Program-made: the position numbers and the translations under genes | Assembly: GCF_900176115.1 (NCBI RefSeq) | Contig: NZ_FWWR01000009.1 | Location: 992,001 to 1,056,000 of the forward strand | Direction of reading: 5' to 3' | Source of the DNA: Peptoniphilus asaccharolyticus DSM 20463 | Lineage (GTDB): Bacteria > Bacillota > Clostridia > Tissierellales > Peptoniphilaceae | Length of the DNA: 64,000 bases | The notes under the pieces: generated by a model | The model's input: only the letters and a program-made list of their open reading frames with translations | Told to the model about the DNA's origin: nothing | The model's database searches: none | Part shown: positions 56,219 through 64,000 of the stretch, piece by piece | Layout of the letters: every line of letters begins with the position of its first letter | Numbering within the stretch: the stretch's first letter is position 1

Positions 56219-57052
56219 ATGAAAAAATATATGTTTCTATTTATCATAGTTTTGAGTTTCGGGTTGATATATTGGTTTGGAATAAGAACTGTTGGCAAGG
56301 GAACTCTCCCTGTGATAACTTACCACGGAATAAGCGACCAAGACCCCGACCATAGCGAATATATAATTTCAAACGAAAAATTTGAAGAGACTATAAAGGC
56401 TTTAAAAGATGCTGATTTCACTTTCCTAACTCTATACGATTTAGATAAACTTATCAGCGGAGAAATGGAGCTTCCTAAAAATCCTGTTTTTATAACTTTT
56501 GACGATGGCTATAGGAATAACTATGAAAATGCATATCCTATTTTAAAAAAATATGGTGCTAAGGCATCTTTATTTATGGTTGGCTCTCAACTTGAAAGAC
56601 CTAATTTCTTAACTCGCTCTCAAATAATTGAGATGGCTGAGTCTGGAGTGTTTGCATTTGGTAGCCACACTTATAGTTTGGATGGTACATTTTTAGATGG
56701 TGCGAATAAGGGCAAAACTTTCTTGTCTTCAAAGCTCGAAGGAGAAACTGACGAAGAATTCTACACCAAAATAAAAAATGATTTAGTTTGGAATAATGAT
56801 GTTGTCTACAATATGTCTTCAACTTTCCCAAATGCAATAGCTTATCCAGGAGCAATGGTCAATGATATTGCAAAGCAAGCTGTTATGGATGCAGGACTAA
56901 AATATGGCTTTATTGGCGCAAACAAAACTGCAACAAAACTAAAAGACCTTGACCCTAACAATCCTGAAAGTTTACTTGAAATACACAGATTCCACATCAA
57001 CCCATCTACGAGTGTGAAAAATTTAGTTAGATTTTTACAATCAAACAACTAA
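56219..57052 (+). CDS. Membrane-anchored polysaccharide deacetylase
   Basis: The NodB-fold hydrolase removes acetyl groups from cell-wall or surface polysaccharide outside the membrane. The 277 residues begin with a signal-anchor (YMFLFIIVLSFGLIYWFGI), then LPVITYHGISD, the metal/catalytic motif VFITFDDGYRNNYENA, and AFGSHTYSLDG for the zinc His (the more usual motif has a second His four residues on). The start has GGAGG five bases upstream. It is divergent from rlmD and followed by a small secreted protein. Confidence 0.88.
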   Translation: MKKYMFLFIIVLSFGLIYWFGIRTVGKGTLPVITYHGISDQDPDHSEYIISNEKFEETIKALKDADFTFLTLYDLDKLISGEMELPKNPVFITFDDGYRNNYENAYPILKKYGAKASLFMVGSQLERPNFLTRSQIIEMAESGVFAFGSHTYSLDGTFLDGANKGKTFLSSKLEGETDEEFYTKIKNDLVWNNDVVYNMSSTFPNAIAYPGAMVNDIAKQAVMDAGLKYGFIGANKTATKLKDLDPNNPESLLEIHRFHINPSTSVKNLVRFLQSNN

Positions 57053-57082
57053 CCCCTCATCAAATGTAGAGGAGAATAAAAA

Positions 57083-57472
57083 TTGAATTTTATTATATTT
57101 CTTTTTATCTTATCTTTAATTTATATTCTATATGATAATGGGTTTGCGTCGTTTTCTTGTAAATCAGCTCTAATGTTTTATGAAAAATTTGGAAACTCAA
57201 ATAATAACCATTATGCAAGTTTTAAGTATTGTAGTGGTTATACAAGAAATGTTTTTAAATTCGAACAGAGTAGGATTTATACTTTCAATTTAGAAACTGA
57301 ACTTTCAAAAGGTGAGTTATATGTTGAAGTTATGGATTGCAGCAAAAATATTTTATTTACATTGAAGGAATCTTCTCCCACTAAAGATTATCCAGTGGAA
57401 TCCCACACAAAATATTTTTTTAAAGTTCATTTTAAAAAAGCTTCAGGAAAGTACACTCTCTCTTGGAGTTAA
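57083..57472 (+). CDS. Small secreted or membrane-tethered protein, unknown
   Basis: The 129-residue protein has an N-terminal hydrophobic segment (NFIIFLFILSLIYILY) and a beta-rich extracellular part (SRIYTFNLETELSKGELYVE, then YFFKVHFKKASGKYTLSWS) reminiscent of small binding modules. It starts at a TTG with GAGGAG upstream, 30 bases after the deacetylase gene, so the two are probably co-transcribed. Family not recognised. Confidence 0.65.
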   Translation: MNFIIFLFILSLIYILYDNGFASFSCKSALMFYEKFGNSNNNHYASFKYCSGYTRNVFKFEQSRIYTFNLETELSKGELYVEVMDCSKNILFTLKESSPTKDYPVESHTKYFFKVHFKKASGKYTLSWS

Positions 57473-57477
57473 TTAAA

Positions 57478-57503
57478 AACTCCCCGGCTAACACCGAGGA
57501 GTT
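57478..57503. terminator. Hairpin between convergent genes
   Basis: AACTCC/GGAGTT with inner CGG/CCG pairs; GTTTTTAAT follows on the minus strand, so it mainly serves the racemase gene. Confidence 0.75.
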
Positions 57504-57506
57504 CCT

Positions 57507-58151
57507 TTAATTCTTAACTTTTTCTAACATATCTTCTGTTGGATCTATTACGTTAAGCTTGGTAACCTTTTTTATTTCGCTTGTCCATTTTGAAAAATGA
57601 GTACAGCCTATCAATAAGCTGTCTATTTTGTACTCCGCCTGTATTCCCTCTAAGTAGTTCACAAATCCTCTTATGTTTAGCACATCCAAAGCATCTTCAG
57701 AACCTTCTTCTACTTTTCTAACAAATGGCATATTCCCCATACAAATCGAAGAGTTTATATTATTATTTTCAGCCACAAGCTTGTCGAGAGAATACGCTGA
57801 GAATCCATTCGCTGCTATAATCGCCAAGTTATGCACTCTATCCAAATTTTTATAGGTTTCAAGTGGAGTTATGATTTCAATTCCAACTCGCTCTCCTATC
57901 TCTTTATAATCAACCGAAAGACTTAGAGAGTTGCAGTAGACAAATATCTTTTCCGCTCCCAAACTCTTAGCTTCTCTTGTATTTTTCTCAAACAATTCAT
58001 TTAATTCTTGCTTTGAAAAATATTGCATCTTAGTCTGTTCTTCTGGAGTATTTGAGAAAGGATATTCCATAGTATCAATATCAAACTTTCTAAGTAAAGC
58101 TACACCTTGTTTTGTATCTCCTATTGTTCCTGCAAAAACAGCTACTCTCAT
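57507..58151 (-). CDS. Aspartate/glutamate racemase family protein
   Basis: The 214-residue protein has the two catalytic Cys of cofactor-independent racemases: FVYCNSLSLSV and LIGCTHFSKW. It starts MRVAVFAGTIGDTKQGVALL. It would interconvert L- and D-aspartate, glutamate or a related acid; it is shorter than MurI and the substrate is open. It lies 15 bases downstream of an NhaC-type antiporter gene in the same direction. Confidence 0.8.
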   Translation of the reverse strand: MRVAVFAGTIGDTKQGVALLRKFDIDTMEYPFSNTPEEQTKMQYFSKQELNELFEKNTREAKSLGAEKIFVYCNSLSLSVDYKEIGERVGIEIITPLETYKNLDRVHNLAIIAANGFSAYSLDKLVAENNNINSSICMGNMPFVRKVEEGSEDALDVLNIRGFVNYLEGIQAEYKIDSLLIGCTHFSKWTSEIKKVTKLNVIDPTEDMLEKVKN

Positions 58152-58166
58152 AACACTCCTCCTATA

Positions 58167-59513
58167 TTATTTAGGCTCCCATTTTTGAAAATCCCATGGA
58201 TTTCTCTTTATAAATCCATCTGCAAATGGTATGAACATGGACACTATTACAAAGAATGCAAGTGCAAATTGGTACCATAGTAGTGGCATTATTTCAAATG
58301 GAGATACTTGTCCTTCTGTGAACTTAACCGCCATCAAAACTTGTGCCCCGTAAGGTATCAACCCTTGCATAATTGCTCCAAATGTATCCATCAATGCAGC
58401 AGATCTTCTTGGATCTACCTCATATTCTTCAACTATGTTTCTAACTATCGGACCATCTATTATCATAGCGACCGTGTTGTTAGCTGTTGCCATGTCTGTA
58501 AGAGATGTTATAAGTCCGATTCCGATTTCAGCTGAACGTCTGCTCTTTATAAATCTCTTAATTGTATTTAAAAGCCAATCCAATCCTCCGCCGTATCCTA
58601 CAAGACCAGCTAAACCTCCAGTCAACATTGATAGGATAAATATTTCAAACATCCCAACGAATCCATCATAGATTAAATTAGAATATTCCAAAAATCCAAA
58701 GGCGCCTGTAGCTATTCCTATAGCACCAGATAGCATAGTCCCCAAAACTAAAACTACAAACACATTCACTCCCACAACAGAAGCCACCAACACAAATATA
58801 TAAGGTAACACTTTTATAAAATCAAATTCATAAACTTCTTTTATTGGAGCCACTTCCGGTCTTCCAAATATGATTAATAAAATTATAGTTACAATCATAG
58901 CCGGCACTGCCATTGCAATATTAGCTCTGAACTTATCTTTCATCTCTACACCCTGCGTTCTAGTTGCGGCTATAGTCGTGTCTGAAATTACAGATAAATT
59001 ATCTCCAAACATCGCTCCACCTATCAGTGTCGCTATTATAAGTGGCATTGATATAGTAGTTTTTTCAGCAAATCCAACCGCTATAGGTCCAAGTGCAACT
59101 ATAGTTCCAACTGATGTACCTGTTGAGATTGAAATAAAGCAAGCTATTACAAATAGCCCTACTGTAATTAACCCTGGTGGAATAATTGAAAGCCCTAAAT
59201 TTACTGTTGCATCAACCCCGCCCATTTGCTTTGAAACAGTTGAGAACGCACCAGCTAATATATAGATGATACACATTATGATTATGTTTTCGTCTCCACA
59301 ACCTTTAATGAATACATCGAACTTTTCAGTTACATTTCCCTTTATCATAAAAAAAGCTGCTATTATACCAATAATTACAGCAATCGGAGCTTTGAATTGA
59401 TAAAATCCCATTGATTCTCCGCTAAAAACTAAACTTGAGCCTATCGCAAGGTATGATACTATAAACAATATAAATGGCACTAAGGCGATAAAACTCGGTT
59501 TCCTCTCTTGCAT
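58167..59513 (-). CDS. NhaC-family Na+/H+ antiporter
   Basis: This antiporter-fold protein has about twelve membrane segments and the conserved stretches STGTSVGTIVALGPIAVGFA, GAMFGDNLSVISDTTIAATR and DMATANNTVAMIIDGPIVRN. Some relatives exchange organic acids with sodium (MleN), so pairing with a racemase may point to amino- or hydroxy-acid transport. I start at the ATG at 59513 (MQERKPSF) because AGGAGG lies just upstream; a frame from 59576 has no ribosome binding site. The protein is 448 residues. Confidence 0.87.
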   Translation of the reverse strand: MQERKPSFIALVPFILFIVSYLAIGSSLVFSGESMGFYQFKAPIAVIIGIIAAFFMIKGNVTEKFDVFIKGCGDENIIIMCIIYILAGAFSTVSKQMGGVDATVNLGLSIIPPGLITVGLFVIACFISISTGTSVGTIVALGPIAVGFAEKTTISMPLIIATLIGGAMFGDNLSVISDTTIAATRTQGVEMKDKFRANIAMAVPAMIVTIILLIIFGRPEVAPIKEVYEFDFIKVLPYIFVLVASVVGVNVFVVLVLGTMLSGAIGIATGAFGFLEYSNLIYDGFVGMFEIFILSMLTGGLAGLVGYGGGLDWLLNTIKRFIKSRRSAEIGIGLITSLTDMATANNTVAMIIDGPIVRNIVEEYEVDPRRSAALMDTFGAIMQGLIPYGAQVLMAVKFTEGQVSPFEIMPLLWYQFALAFFVIVSMFIPFADGFIKRNPWDFQKWEPK

Positions 59514-59754
59514 ACTTCCTCCTAATAAGTTTTTTGATTTGATTTTACATTGATTGTTATACACTAAAACTTGCATTAAAATTTATTGCGCAGTTGTTTT
59601 AACAATAGTATAGTTTTATATAAGCTTTAACTATACTAACAGAATACTTGTATTTTAAAAAGTGTTTCAATATAAATAGCAATTTAAACCGTATACAATA
59701 TTATACTACAAATTGCCTATATTAATATTCTTTAAAATTTTTTGAGGTGATTTT

Positions 59755-60069
59755 TTGGAAGATTTAAGACTTACTATAAATAAAATGATTAAAAACTTTG
59801 ATGAAGAGGATTTAAACTTGGTCTATTCACTTGTTAAAAGACTTGATGAATCTTATGAATATGAAACAGAAGTGCCCGTGGCACCAAAAATCGAACAGAA
59901 ACCTGATTTTAAAAATCCTGCTCCTGTCTCTGAAAAAAATATGAAATATTCTACAAATGATATTCCTCATAAAGAGTTAGATTTTTCATCTAATGAACTC
60001 TTAGATGATTATGGAATATCTGAAAATGAAGAATTGTTAGAACGTCTTATGATGTGGAAAAGAGATTAA
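59755..60069 (+). CDS. Small acidic protein, unknown
   Basis: The 104-residue protein has a helical N-terminal part (LRLTINKMIKNFDEEDLNLV), a Pro-rich middle and an acidic end. It starts at a TTG with GAGGTG upstream. The N-terminal helices look like a protein-interaction module. No neighbour suggests a role, and the family is not recognised. Confidence 0.6.
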   Translation: MEDLRLTINKMIKNFDEEDLNLVYSLVKRLDESYEYETEVPVAPKIEQKPDFKNPAPVSEKNMKYSTNDIPHKELDFSSNELLDDYGISENEELLERLMMWKRD

Positions 60070-60150
60070 CTAATCTCTCAATTTATACTTCAATCTAACA
60101 CAGGTTAACTTAGTATATAAATAAGTTGTATTTTAGAGAGGATGATTAGT

Positions 60151-60615
60151 TTGAAAAAGAATACTTATTCTTTCAAATCAGTAATTTTATTTCTGTGCAC
60201 AATATTTATTCTTTATCTTTTTATTGATGGGGTACACTTTTATCCAATAAAAAATATTGAAGAAAATAACTCAAAACTTATTTATCAAAATAATTTTAAT
60301 TCATACGAAAGTAAATTAACTAATCAATCTGGGAACACAATTATTTATGTTTTTAATAAAGACAATAAAGTGCTATTTTTAGCCTACTTAAAAAGTAATA
60401 TCTTTAATAGTTATAAATTAAACTCTCAATTTATAACTACAGATAATCCCTCAATTGATACTGTTGTTGAGGAACAATTTTTTCATAAATTAGTTCATAT
60501 ATCTCACGAAGAAATTTCAATTGTAAATGCTGGTCCATCTAATACTTTAGAAGTATTATTTTATATTCTTTTATTTAAGTTATTACTTTTCATAATAAAG
60601 AAATTTCTATTTTAA
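60151..60615 (+). CDS. Small membrane protein with two transmembrane segments, unknown
   Basis: Of about 154 residues, the first segment is SVILFLCTIFILYLFIDGVH and the last VLFYILLFKLLLFIIKKFLF, with an external Asn-rich domain between. The start is taken at the TTG at 60151 because GAGAGG lies eight bases upstream; the ATG at 60142 directly abuts that GAGAGG and leaves no spacing. It overlaps the convergent glucosaminidase gene by four bases. Confidence 0.6.
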   Translation: MKKNTYSFKSVILFLCTIFILYLFIDGVHFYPIKNIEENNSKLIYQNNFNSYESKLTNQSGNTIIYVFNKDNKVLFLAYLKSNIFNSYKLNSQFITTDNPSIDTVVEEQFFHKLVHISHEEISIVNAGPSNTLEVLFYILLFKLLLFIIKKFLF

Positions 60616-61169
60616 TCTAAGTTATATAACTCATATCTCTCTATTATAGAGATTATTTTTTCTGCATATCTTGGGTCAGTTGCATATCCAGAACTCTGCA
60701 GTGCATTACAGGCTTCTTGATAGCTTCTGGCCTTTTTTACACTTTTATATCTTTTCGCACCTGTTATAAGGCGTGCGTAGTCTTCAAAGCTCTCGCTCTT
60801 TGTCTTGTAACTTCTAAATGACGCACTAAGTGTCTTTGCCTGTCCCTCAATATACTCCGTTGTATTATAGTCTACATAATTTTTACTACTTCCTCTTTTA
60901 ATTCCAAAATAGTTGTTATTTACATTTGAAAGTTCACTATTTCCAAAGTTAGATTCAAGCGCTGATTGAGCAAGCACCACCGATGGAAACAATCCAAAAT
61001 TATTAGCGGTTTGCACAGCAAGGTAAGTCGTATTGTCTAAATACTCTCTTTTTCTGTCTACAACTTCTCTTTCGTTTTCTTTTGAAATTACCATAAACAT
61101 TATAAGTATAAATAAAAACCCGCTAAAAAAGAAAAATCCCAAACTTCTCTTCTTACGTCTTTTTGCCAT
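60612..61169 (-). CDS. Membrane-anchored glucosaminidase-domain protein
   Basis: The 185-residue protein has a basic start, one membrane segment (LGFFFFSGFLFILIMFMVI) and a FlgJ/LytG-type glucosaminidase domain: VVLAQSALESNFGNSELSNV with the catalytic Glu, NNYFGIKRG, and a Tyr-rich end. It cleaves peptidoglycan glycan strands at the cell surface. The start has GAGGAGGGAG upstream and lies 17 bases inside the end of the sigma-54 gene, so the two are one operon. Confidence 0.87.
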   Translation of the reverse strand: MAKRRKKRSLGFFFFSGFLFILIMFMVISKENEREVVDRKREYLDNTTYLAVQTANNFGLFPSVVLAQSALESNFGNSELSNVNNNYFGIKRGSSKNYVDYNTTEYIEGQAKTLSASFRSYKTKSESFEDYARLITGAKRYKSVKKARSYQEACNALQSSGYATDPRYAEKIISIIERYELYNLD

Positions 61170-62442
61170 ACTCCCTCCTCATTTGTGATGAAGCTATTTT
61201 AAGTTCATCTCTATATTTTTGAACTGTCCTTCTCTTTATATTTATCTCTTCTCTTTCAAGAATAGAAACTATCTTATTATCAGATAAGGGCTTTGATTTG
61301 TCTTCTTGAGATATTATTTCTTTGATTCTCTTCTTTATATAGTCTCTTGATACCTCGTTGCCAGCTGTAGAGCCAACAAACAAATCATTTAGTGCTACAA
61401 CGCCCTTGTTGTACTCCAAACACTTTCCACTAACCGCCCTTGATACTGTTGAAATAGAGATTCCAATTTCCTCTGCAACGTCTTTTTGCCTTAGAGGTCT
61501 AAGCGGCGAATTATATATAAAATAATCTTTTTGGTATTCCACTATAAATTTCACAATTTCGTTTAAAGTAGTGTTTCTTTTCCCAACTGCTTTTTTAATC
61601 AAGAGAGTTCTGTTGAGTTTACTATTCAAATATTCCCTAGTCTGTTCATCTATATCCTTTGAGAGCATACTCAAATAGGCTTGATTTAGATAAATATTAT
61701 TTACCAAATCCATTTGTAAGTGGATTTCTCTATTCTCTATTTCCAAGAATACATCCGCAAATACATACTCCACCTTTTTACTTGCTTGATATGATTGCCC
61801 CGGCTTTGGATTTAATTTTCTTATTCTATTGACTAACTGTTTCACTTCTTCAGTTGAAACCCCAAGCTCTTCAGCCATCATAGAAAGTTTATTTTTAGCA
61901 ATCTCCTCTAGATAATTTTCTATTATCTTCTTTAGCAATGTGTCTTCTTCTCTCGTCTGACTTAAAAGACACTCTACTAAGTTTCTTGCTCCTACACCTT
62001 TTGGTTCAAATTTCAACAAAGTGCTATGTGCTGTCTTGACCTTTTCTATATTTTGAGCTAACTTTTTAGAAACCTCTTCCAAACTCATAGTCAAATATCC
62101 AGACTCATTTAGGTTTAAAATTAAATAGTGAATTATTTTTTCTATATCTCTTTCTAATTCAAGCTCTCTTAACTGTTCAGTCAAATGCTCTGTAAGGTCT
62201 TTTGACTTCACTAAATCCTCTACAAAATTATTTGAGCTTTTAATTCCTCCGCTTGCTTTTAGATGACTTAGATATCTTTCATCTTCAAGCCTTGATTTGA
62301 AATCCAACATTACATTCTCTTGGCTCTCTTCTTTTAAAAATTCCTCCAGTTCATACGAATTCATAGAAAGCACTTCAAGCGATTGGATCAGTCCTGTAAA
62401 AATATTTAGTTTTTGTTGTAACTTCAAATCTAAATTTAACAT
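61153..62442 (-). CDS. rpoN: RNA polymerase sigma-54 factor
   Basis: The 429-residue protein has region I (LQQKLNIFTGLIQSLEVLSM, Gln- and Leu-rich), the core-binding part (ILNLNESGYLTMSLEE, KFEPKGVGARNLVECLLSQT), the helix-turn-helix (QKDVAEEIGISISTVSRAVS) and the RpoN box KRRTVQKYRDELKI. The ATG at 62442 is preceded by GGTGAT; an in-frame TTG 15 bases earlier has no good site. TATAAT preceded by TGA lies just upstream. Sigma-54 needs enhancer-binding activators, none of which are in the window. Confidence 0.92.
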   Translation of the reverse strand: MLNLDLKLQQKLNIFTGLIQSLEVLSMNSYELEEFLKEESQENVMLDFKSRLEDERYLSHLKASGGIKSSNNFVEDLVKSKDLTEHLTEQLRELELERDIEKIIHYLILNLNESGYLTMSLEEVSKKLAQNIEKVKTAHSTLLKFEPKGVGARNLVECLLSQTREEDTLLKKIIENYLEEIAKNKLSMMAEELGVSTEEVKQLVNRIRKLNPKPGQSYQASKKVEYVFADVFLEIENREIHLQMDLVNNIYLNQAYLSMLSKDIDEQTREYLNSKLNRTLLIKKAVGKRNTTLNEIVKFIVEYQKDYFIYNSPLRPLRQKDVAEEIGISISTVSRAVSGKCLEYNKGVVALNDLFVGSTAGNEVSRDYIKKRIKEIISQEDKSKPLSDNKIVSILEREEINIKRRTVQKYRDELKIASSQMRREYGKKT

Positions 62443-62570
62443 CTTATCACCAATCAAATTATATCATAGCCATATTTCTAAACTTCTAAGATATTCTTAT
62501 CTTTTGTTTAAGTTTAGCTATTTGACTTTTTCCAATATTTACATTAAAATTATCACATTATATAAATTGT

Positions 62571-62647
62571 GCACACATAGCTCAGTAGGATAGAGCGACG
62601 CTCTCCTAAAGCGTAGGTCGGAGGTTCGACTCCTCTTGTGTGCACCA
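62571..62647 (+). tRNA. tRNA-Arg (anticodon CCT)
   Basis: A full cloverleaf can be folded: acceptor GCACACA/TGTGTGC, D stem GCTC/GAGC, anticodon stem ACGCT/AGCGT with loop CTCCTAA (anticodon CCT), T arm with TTCGACT, and an encoded ACCA end. It reads AGG codons. Confidence 0.95.
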
Positions 62648-62650
62648 AGC

Positions 62651-62685
62651 AAAGGTGTTGAACTAATTAGTTCGCACCTTTTTTG
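62651..62685 (+). terminator. Terminator after tRNA-Arg
   Basis: AAGGTG/CACCTT with inner GAAC/GTTC pairs, followed by TTTTTTG on the plus strand. The stretch from here to 62875 holds no recognisable gene. Confidence 0.85.
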
Positions 62686-62875
62686 TTTATATTTGTTAAT
62701 TTATACCATCTCTGCTCCAATTTGTTGAAATAGATTTTTCCTACTAGTATGATCCAATTATTGATAAATATTTCACTTGAGGTTTAAATGTAATTTTAAA
62801 CAAACTAAAAACTATTGAAGTGTTTAGCATACATTTCACCCCACAGTTTTAATTTACAATCTATCATAAAAATTA

Positions 62876-62893
62876 TAGGGCGTTACCGCCCTA
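62876..62893 (-). terminator. Terminator after the acetyltransferase gene
   Basis: TAGGGCG and CGCCCTA form a perfect 7-bp stem with a 4-base loop; TAATTTTTATG follows on the minus strand. Confidence 0.8.
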
Positions 62894-62912
62894 TTTTATA
62901 TTCTTATTAAAT

Positions 62913-63356
62913 TTATTTTTTGTATAACATCTCTCTGTGCTCTATCCCATCTTCCAAATAGATTTCAGATACTGTTTCAAACCCAGCTGAACTATAGTAG
63001 TTTAGCAAATATGCTTGTGCTGATATTCTTATTTCAGTTTCTCCGAACAGATTTCCTGTTTCTTCTATTGCTCTTTTTAGTATCTCCTGCGCTAAACCTG
63101 TGCCTCTATATTCTTTTTTGACTACAACTCTGCCTATGGACGGTTCTTCATAAGACACTCCCTTTGGTAGTAATCTTGCATTCGCTATAACTTCATCCCC
63201 ATCTTTCGCAAATAGATGGTAAGATACTAAATCTTTCCCGTCTACATCTTGGTAGGCACACTCTTGTTCAAGCACAAAAACCTCTGAACGAAGTCTAAGA
63301 ATTTCATACACTTCCCTTCCTGTCAAATCATCAAATTTTTTTAATTCCCACTGCAT
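62913..63356 (-). CDS. ElaA-like GNAT acetyltransferase
   Basis: The 147 residues are full length for the ElaA group: LRLRSEVFVLEQECAYQDVD near the start and GRVVVKKEYRGTGLAQEILK for the acetyl-CoA loop. The substrate is unknown. It follows pyrC in the same direction with 8 bases between, so they are probably one transcript. Confidence 0.87.
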   Translation of the reverse strand: MQWELKKFDDLTGREVYEILRLRSEVFVLEQECAYQDVDGKDLVSYHLFAKDGDEVIANARLLPKGVSYEEPSIGRVVVKKEYRGTGLAQEILKRAIEETGNLFGETEIRISAQAYLLNYYSSAGFETVSEIYLEDGIEHREMLYKK

Positions 63357-63364
63357 ACATTCAC

Positions 63365-64000
63365 CTAGTCTCTATAAACTATTTTCCCGTCACAAATTGT
63401 ATATTTAATTTTTCCAAACAACTTCTCCCCTACATAAGGCGAGTTACTTGATTTTGAATTGAATTTATCCACTGTAAATTCTTCTTCTGTATCCACGATT
63501 ACCAAATCTGCAACTGCTCCTACCTCTACTGAACCTCTTTCCAACTTATATAGGTCAGATGGATTTATGGTCATCTTTCTAATAAGTTCCATCAAACTCA
63601 ACTTTCCAGTCTTAACCAAGTTCGTAAAGCCCAATCCAAAAGCTGTTTCAAGACCTATTATCCCACTTGGCGCCTTAGTAAACTCTACAGATTTTTCAGC
63701 TTCTGTATGAGGTGCGTGGTCTGTTGCGATTATATCTATCGTTCCATCCCTTAGACCTTCGATTATCGCATCTCTATCCGCTTCAGTTCTAAGAGGCGGA
63801 TTCATCTTTGCAAGAGTTCCTTTTTCTCTAACCAAATCTTCTGTGCTTGTAAAATGGTGCGGAGTTGCCTCTGCAAATATATTCGCTCCTCTTGATTTAA
63901 AATATCTAACTAATTCAACTGCTCCTGCAGATGAGATGTGTTGTATGTTTACTTTACAACCTGTTTCAAGCGCAAACACACCCTCTCTTGCCACCATTAC
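63365..64000 (-). CDS. pyrC: Dihydroorotase, C-terminal part (gene runs off the window)
   Basis: The enzyme closes carbamoyl-aspartate to dihydroorotate in pyrimidine synthesis. The visible part has VNIQHISSAGAVELVRYF, ATPHHFT, KMNPPLRTEADRDAI and DIIATDHAPHTEAEK with metal and catalytic residues, GIIGLETAFGLGF, and the final beta-sheet part VADLVIVDTEEEFTVD. The N-terminal half lies beyond 64000. Confidence 0.93.
   Translation of the reverse strand, partial: VMVAREGVFALETGCKVNIQHISSAGAVELVRYFKSRGANIFAEATPHHFTSTEDLVREKGTLAKMNPPLRTEADRDAIIEGLRDGTIDIIATDHAPHTEAEKSVEFTKAPSGIIGLETAFGLGFTNLVKTGKLSLMELIRKMTINPSDLYKLERGSVEVGAVADLVIVDTEEEFTVDKFNSKSSNSPYVGEKLFGKIKYTICDGKIVYRD

Noticed and set aside
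58870-59265. 131-codon plus-strand frame opposite the NhaC gene
   Set aside because: It mirrors the hydrophobic codons of the antiporter and has no start signal.
62700-62875. Possible attachment site or small RNA after tRNA-Arg
   Set aside because: No repeat of the tRNA end, no stable fold and no promoter could be recognised.

Overview
The window comes from the chromosome of an AT-rich Gram-positive anaerobe. The host genes and gene style suggest a Firmicute of the Peptoniphilaceae/Tissierellia kind (Finegoldia, Peptoniphilus, Parvimonas or similar). That placement is an inference from low GC, strong GGAGG ribosome binding sites, frequent TTG/GTG starts and the types of mobile element. About 54.8 kb is mobile DNA; the last 9 kb is ordinary chromosome.

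The backbone is a Tn1549-type integrative and conjugative element (ICE), read leftwards on the minus strand, with its right end against the 3' end of a chromosomal rlmD-type 23S rRNA methyltransferase gene (54797-56131). Backbone order from the right: CD1845-like membrane protein, RepA_N initiator, DnaC-like loader, PcfB/DUF3801 protein, VirD4 coupling protein (broken), Maff2 (broken), VirB6/TrbL, a small membrane protein, PrgI, VirB4, NlpC/P60-type peptidoglycan hydrolase, DUF4315, DUF4366 surface protein, topoisomerase III, an AbrB-type regulator, an AlbA/Schlafen-type ATPase, an IS30 copy, and a giant methylase/helicase gene (broken). The rest of the ICE lies beyond the left edge.

Three smaller mobilizable elements sit inside ICE genes. 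(1) A Tn4451-like element (tnpX, tnpV, plus a MerR regulator facing a YitT-type membrane protein) interrupts the helicase at about 4876. (2) Region 24797-43487 has a different large serine recombinase at each end and carries its own helicase loader, initiator, PD-(D/E)XK protein, MobQ relaxase with oriT, sigma factor, and an ECF/ABC uptake cluster with a TetR regulator. Its ends lie in maff2 and virD4 and the ICE DNA between those points is missing, so it looks like a fusion of two elements. (3) Region 43917-51615 is a cleanly bounded element in virD4 carrying tnpW, an acetyltransferase, a relaxase with oriT, a sigma factor, a MATE efflux pump behind an attenuator-like leader, and a serine recombinase.

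Broken genes are many: helicase (frameshift plus insertion), virD4 (two insertions and loss of its 3' part), maff2, YitT (G-run frameshift), an IS transposase (5-bp duplication) and one sigma factor (nonsense codon). As read, the ICE should not transfer on its own. The least expected observation is a 136-codon gene with an excellent Shine-Dalgarno sequence lying entirely inside the helicase gene in another frame (10275-10685).

The chromosomal part holds rlmD, a membrane-anchored polysaccharide deacetylase, an Asp/Glu racemase next to an NhaC-type antiporter, three small unknown proteins, a glucosaminidase overlapping the sigma-54 gene, tRNA-Arg(CCT), an ElaA-like acetyltransferase and the 3' part of pyrC.
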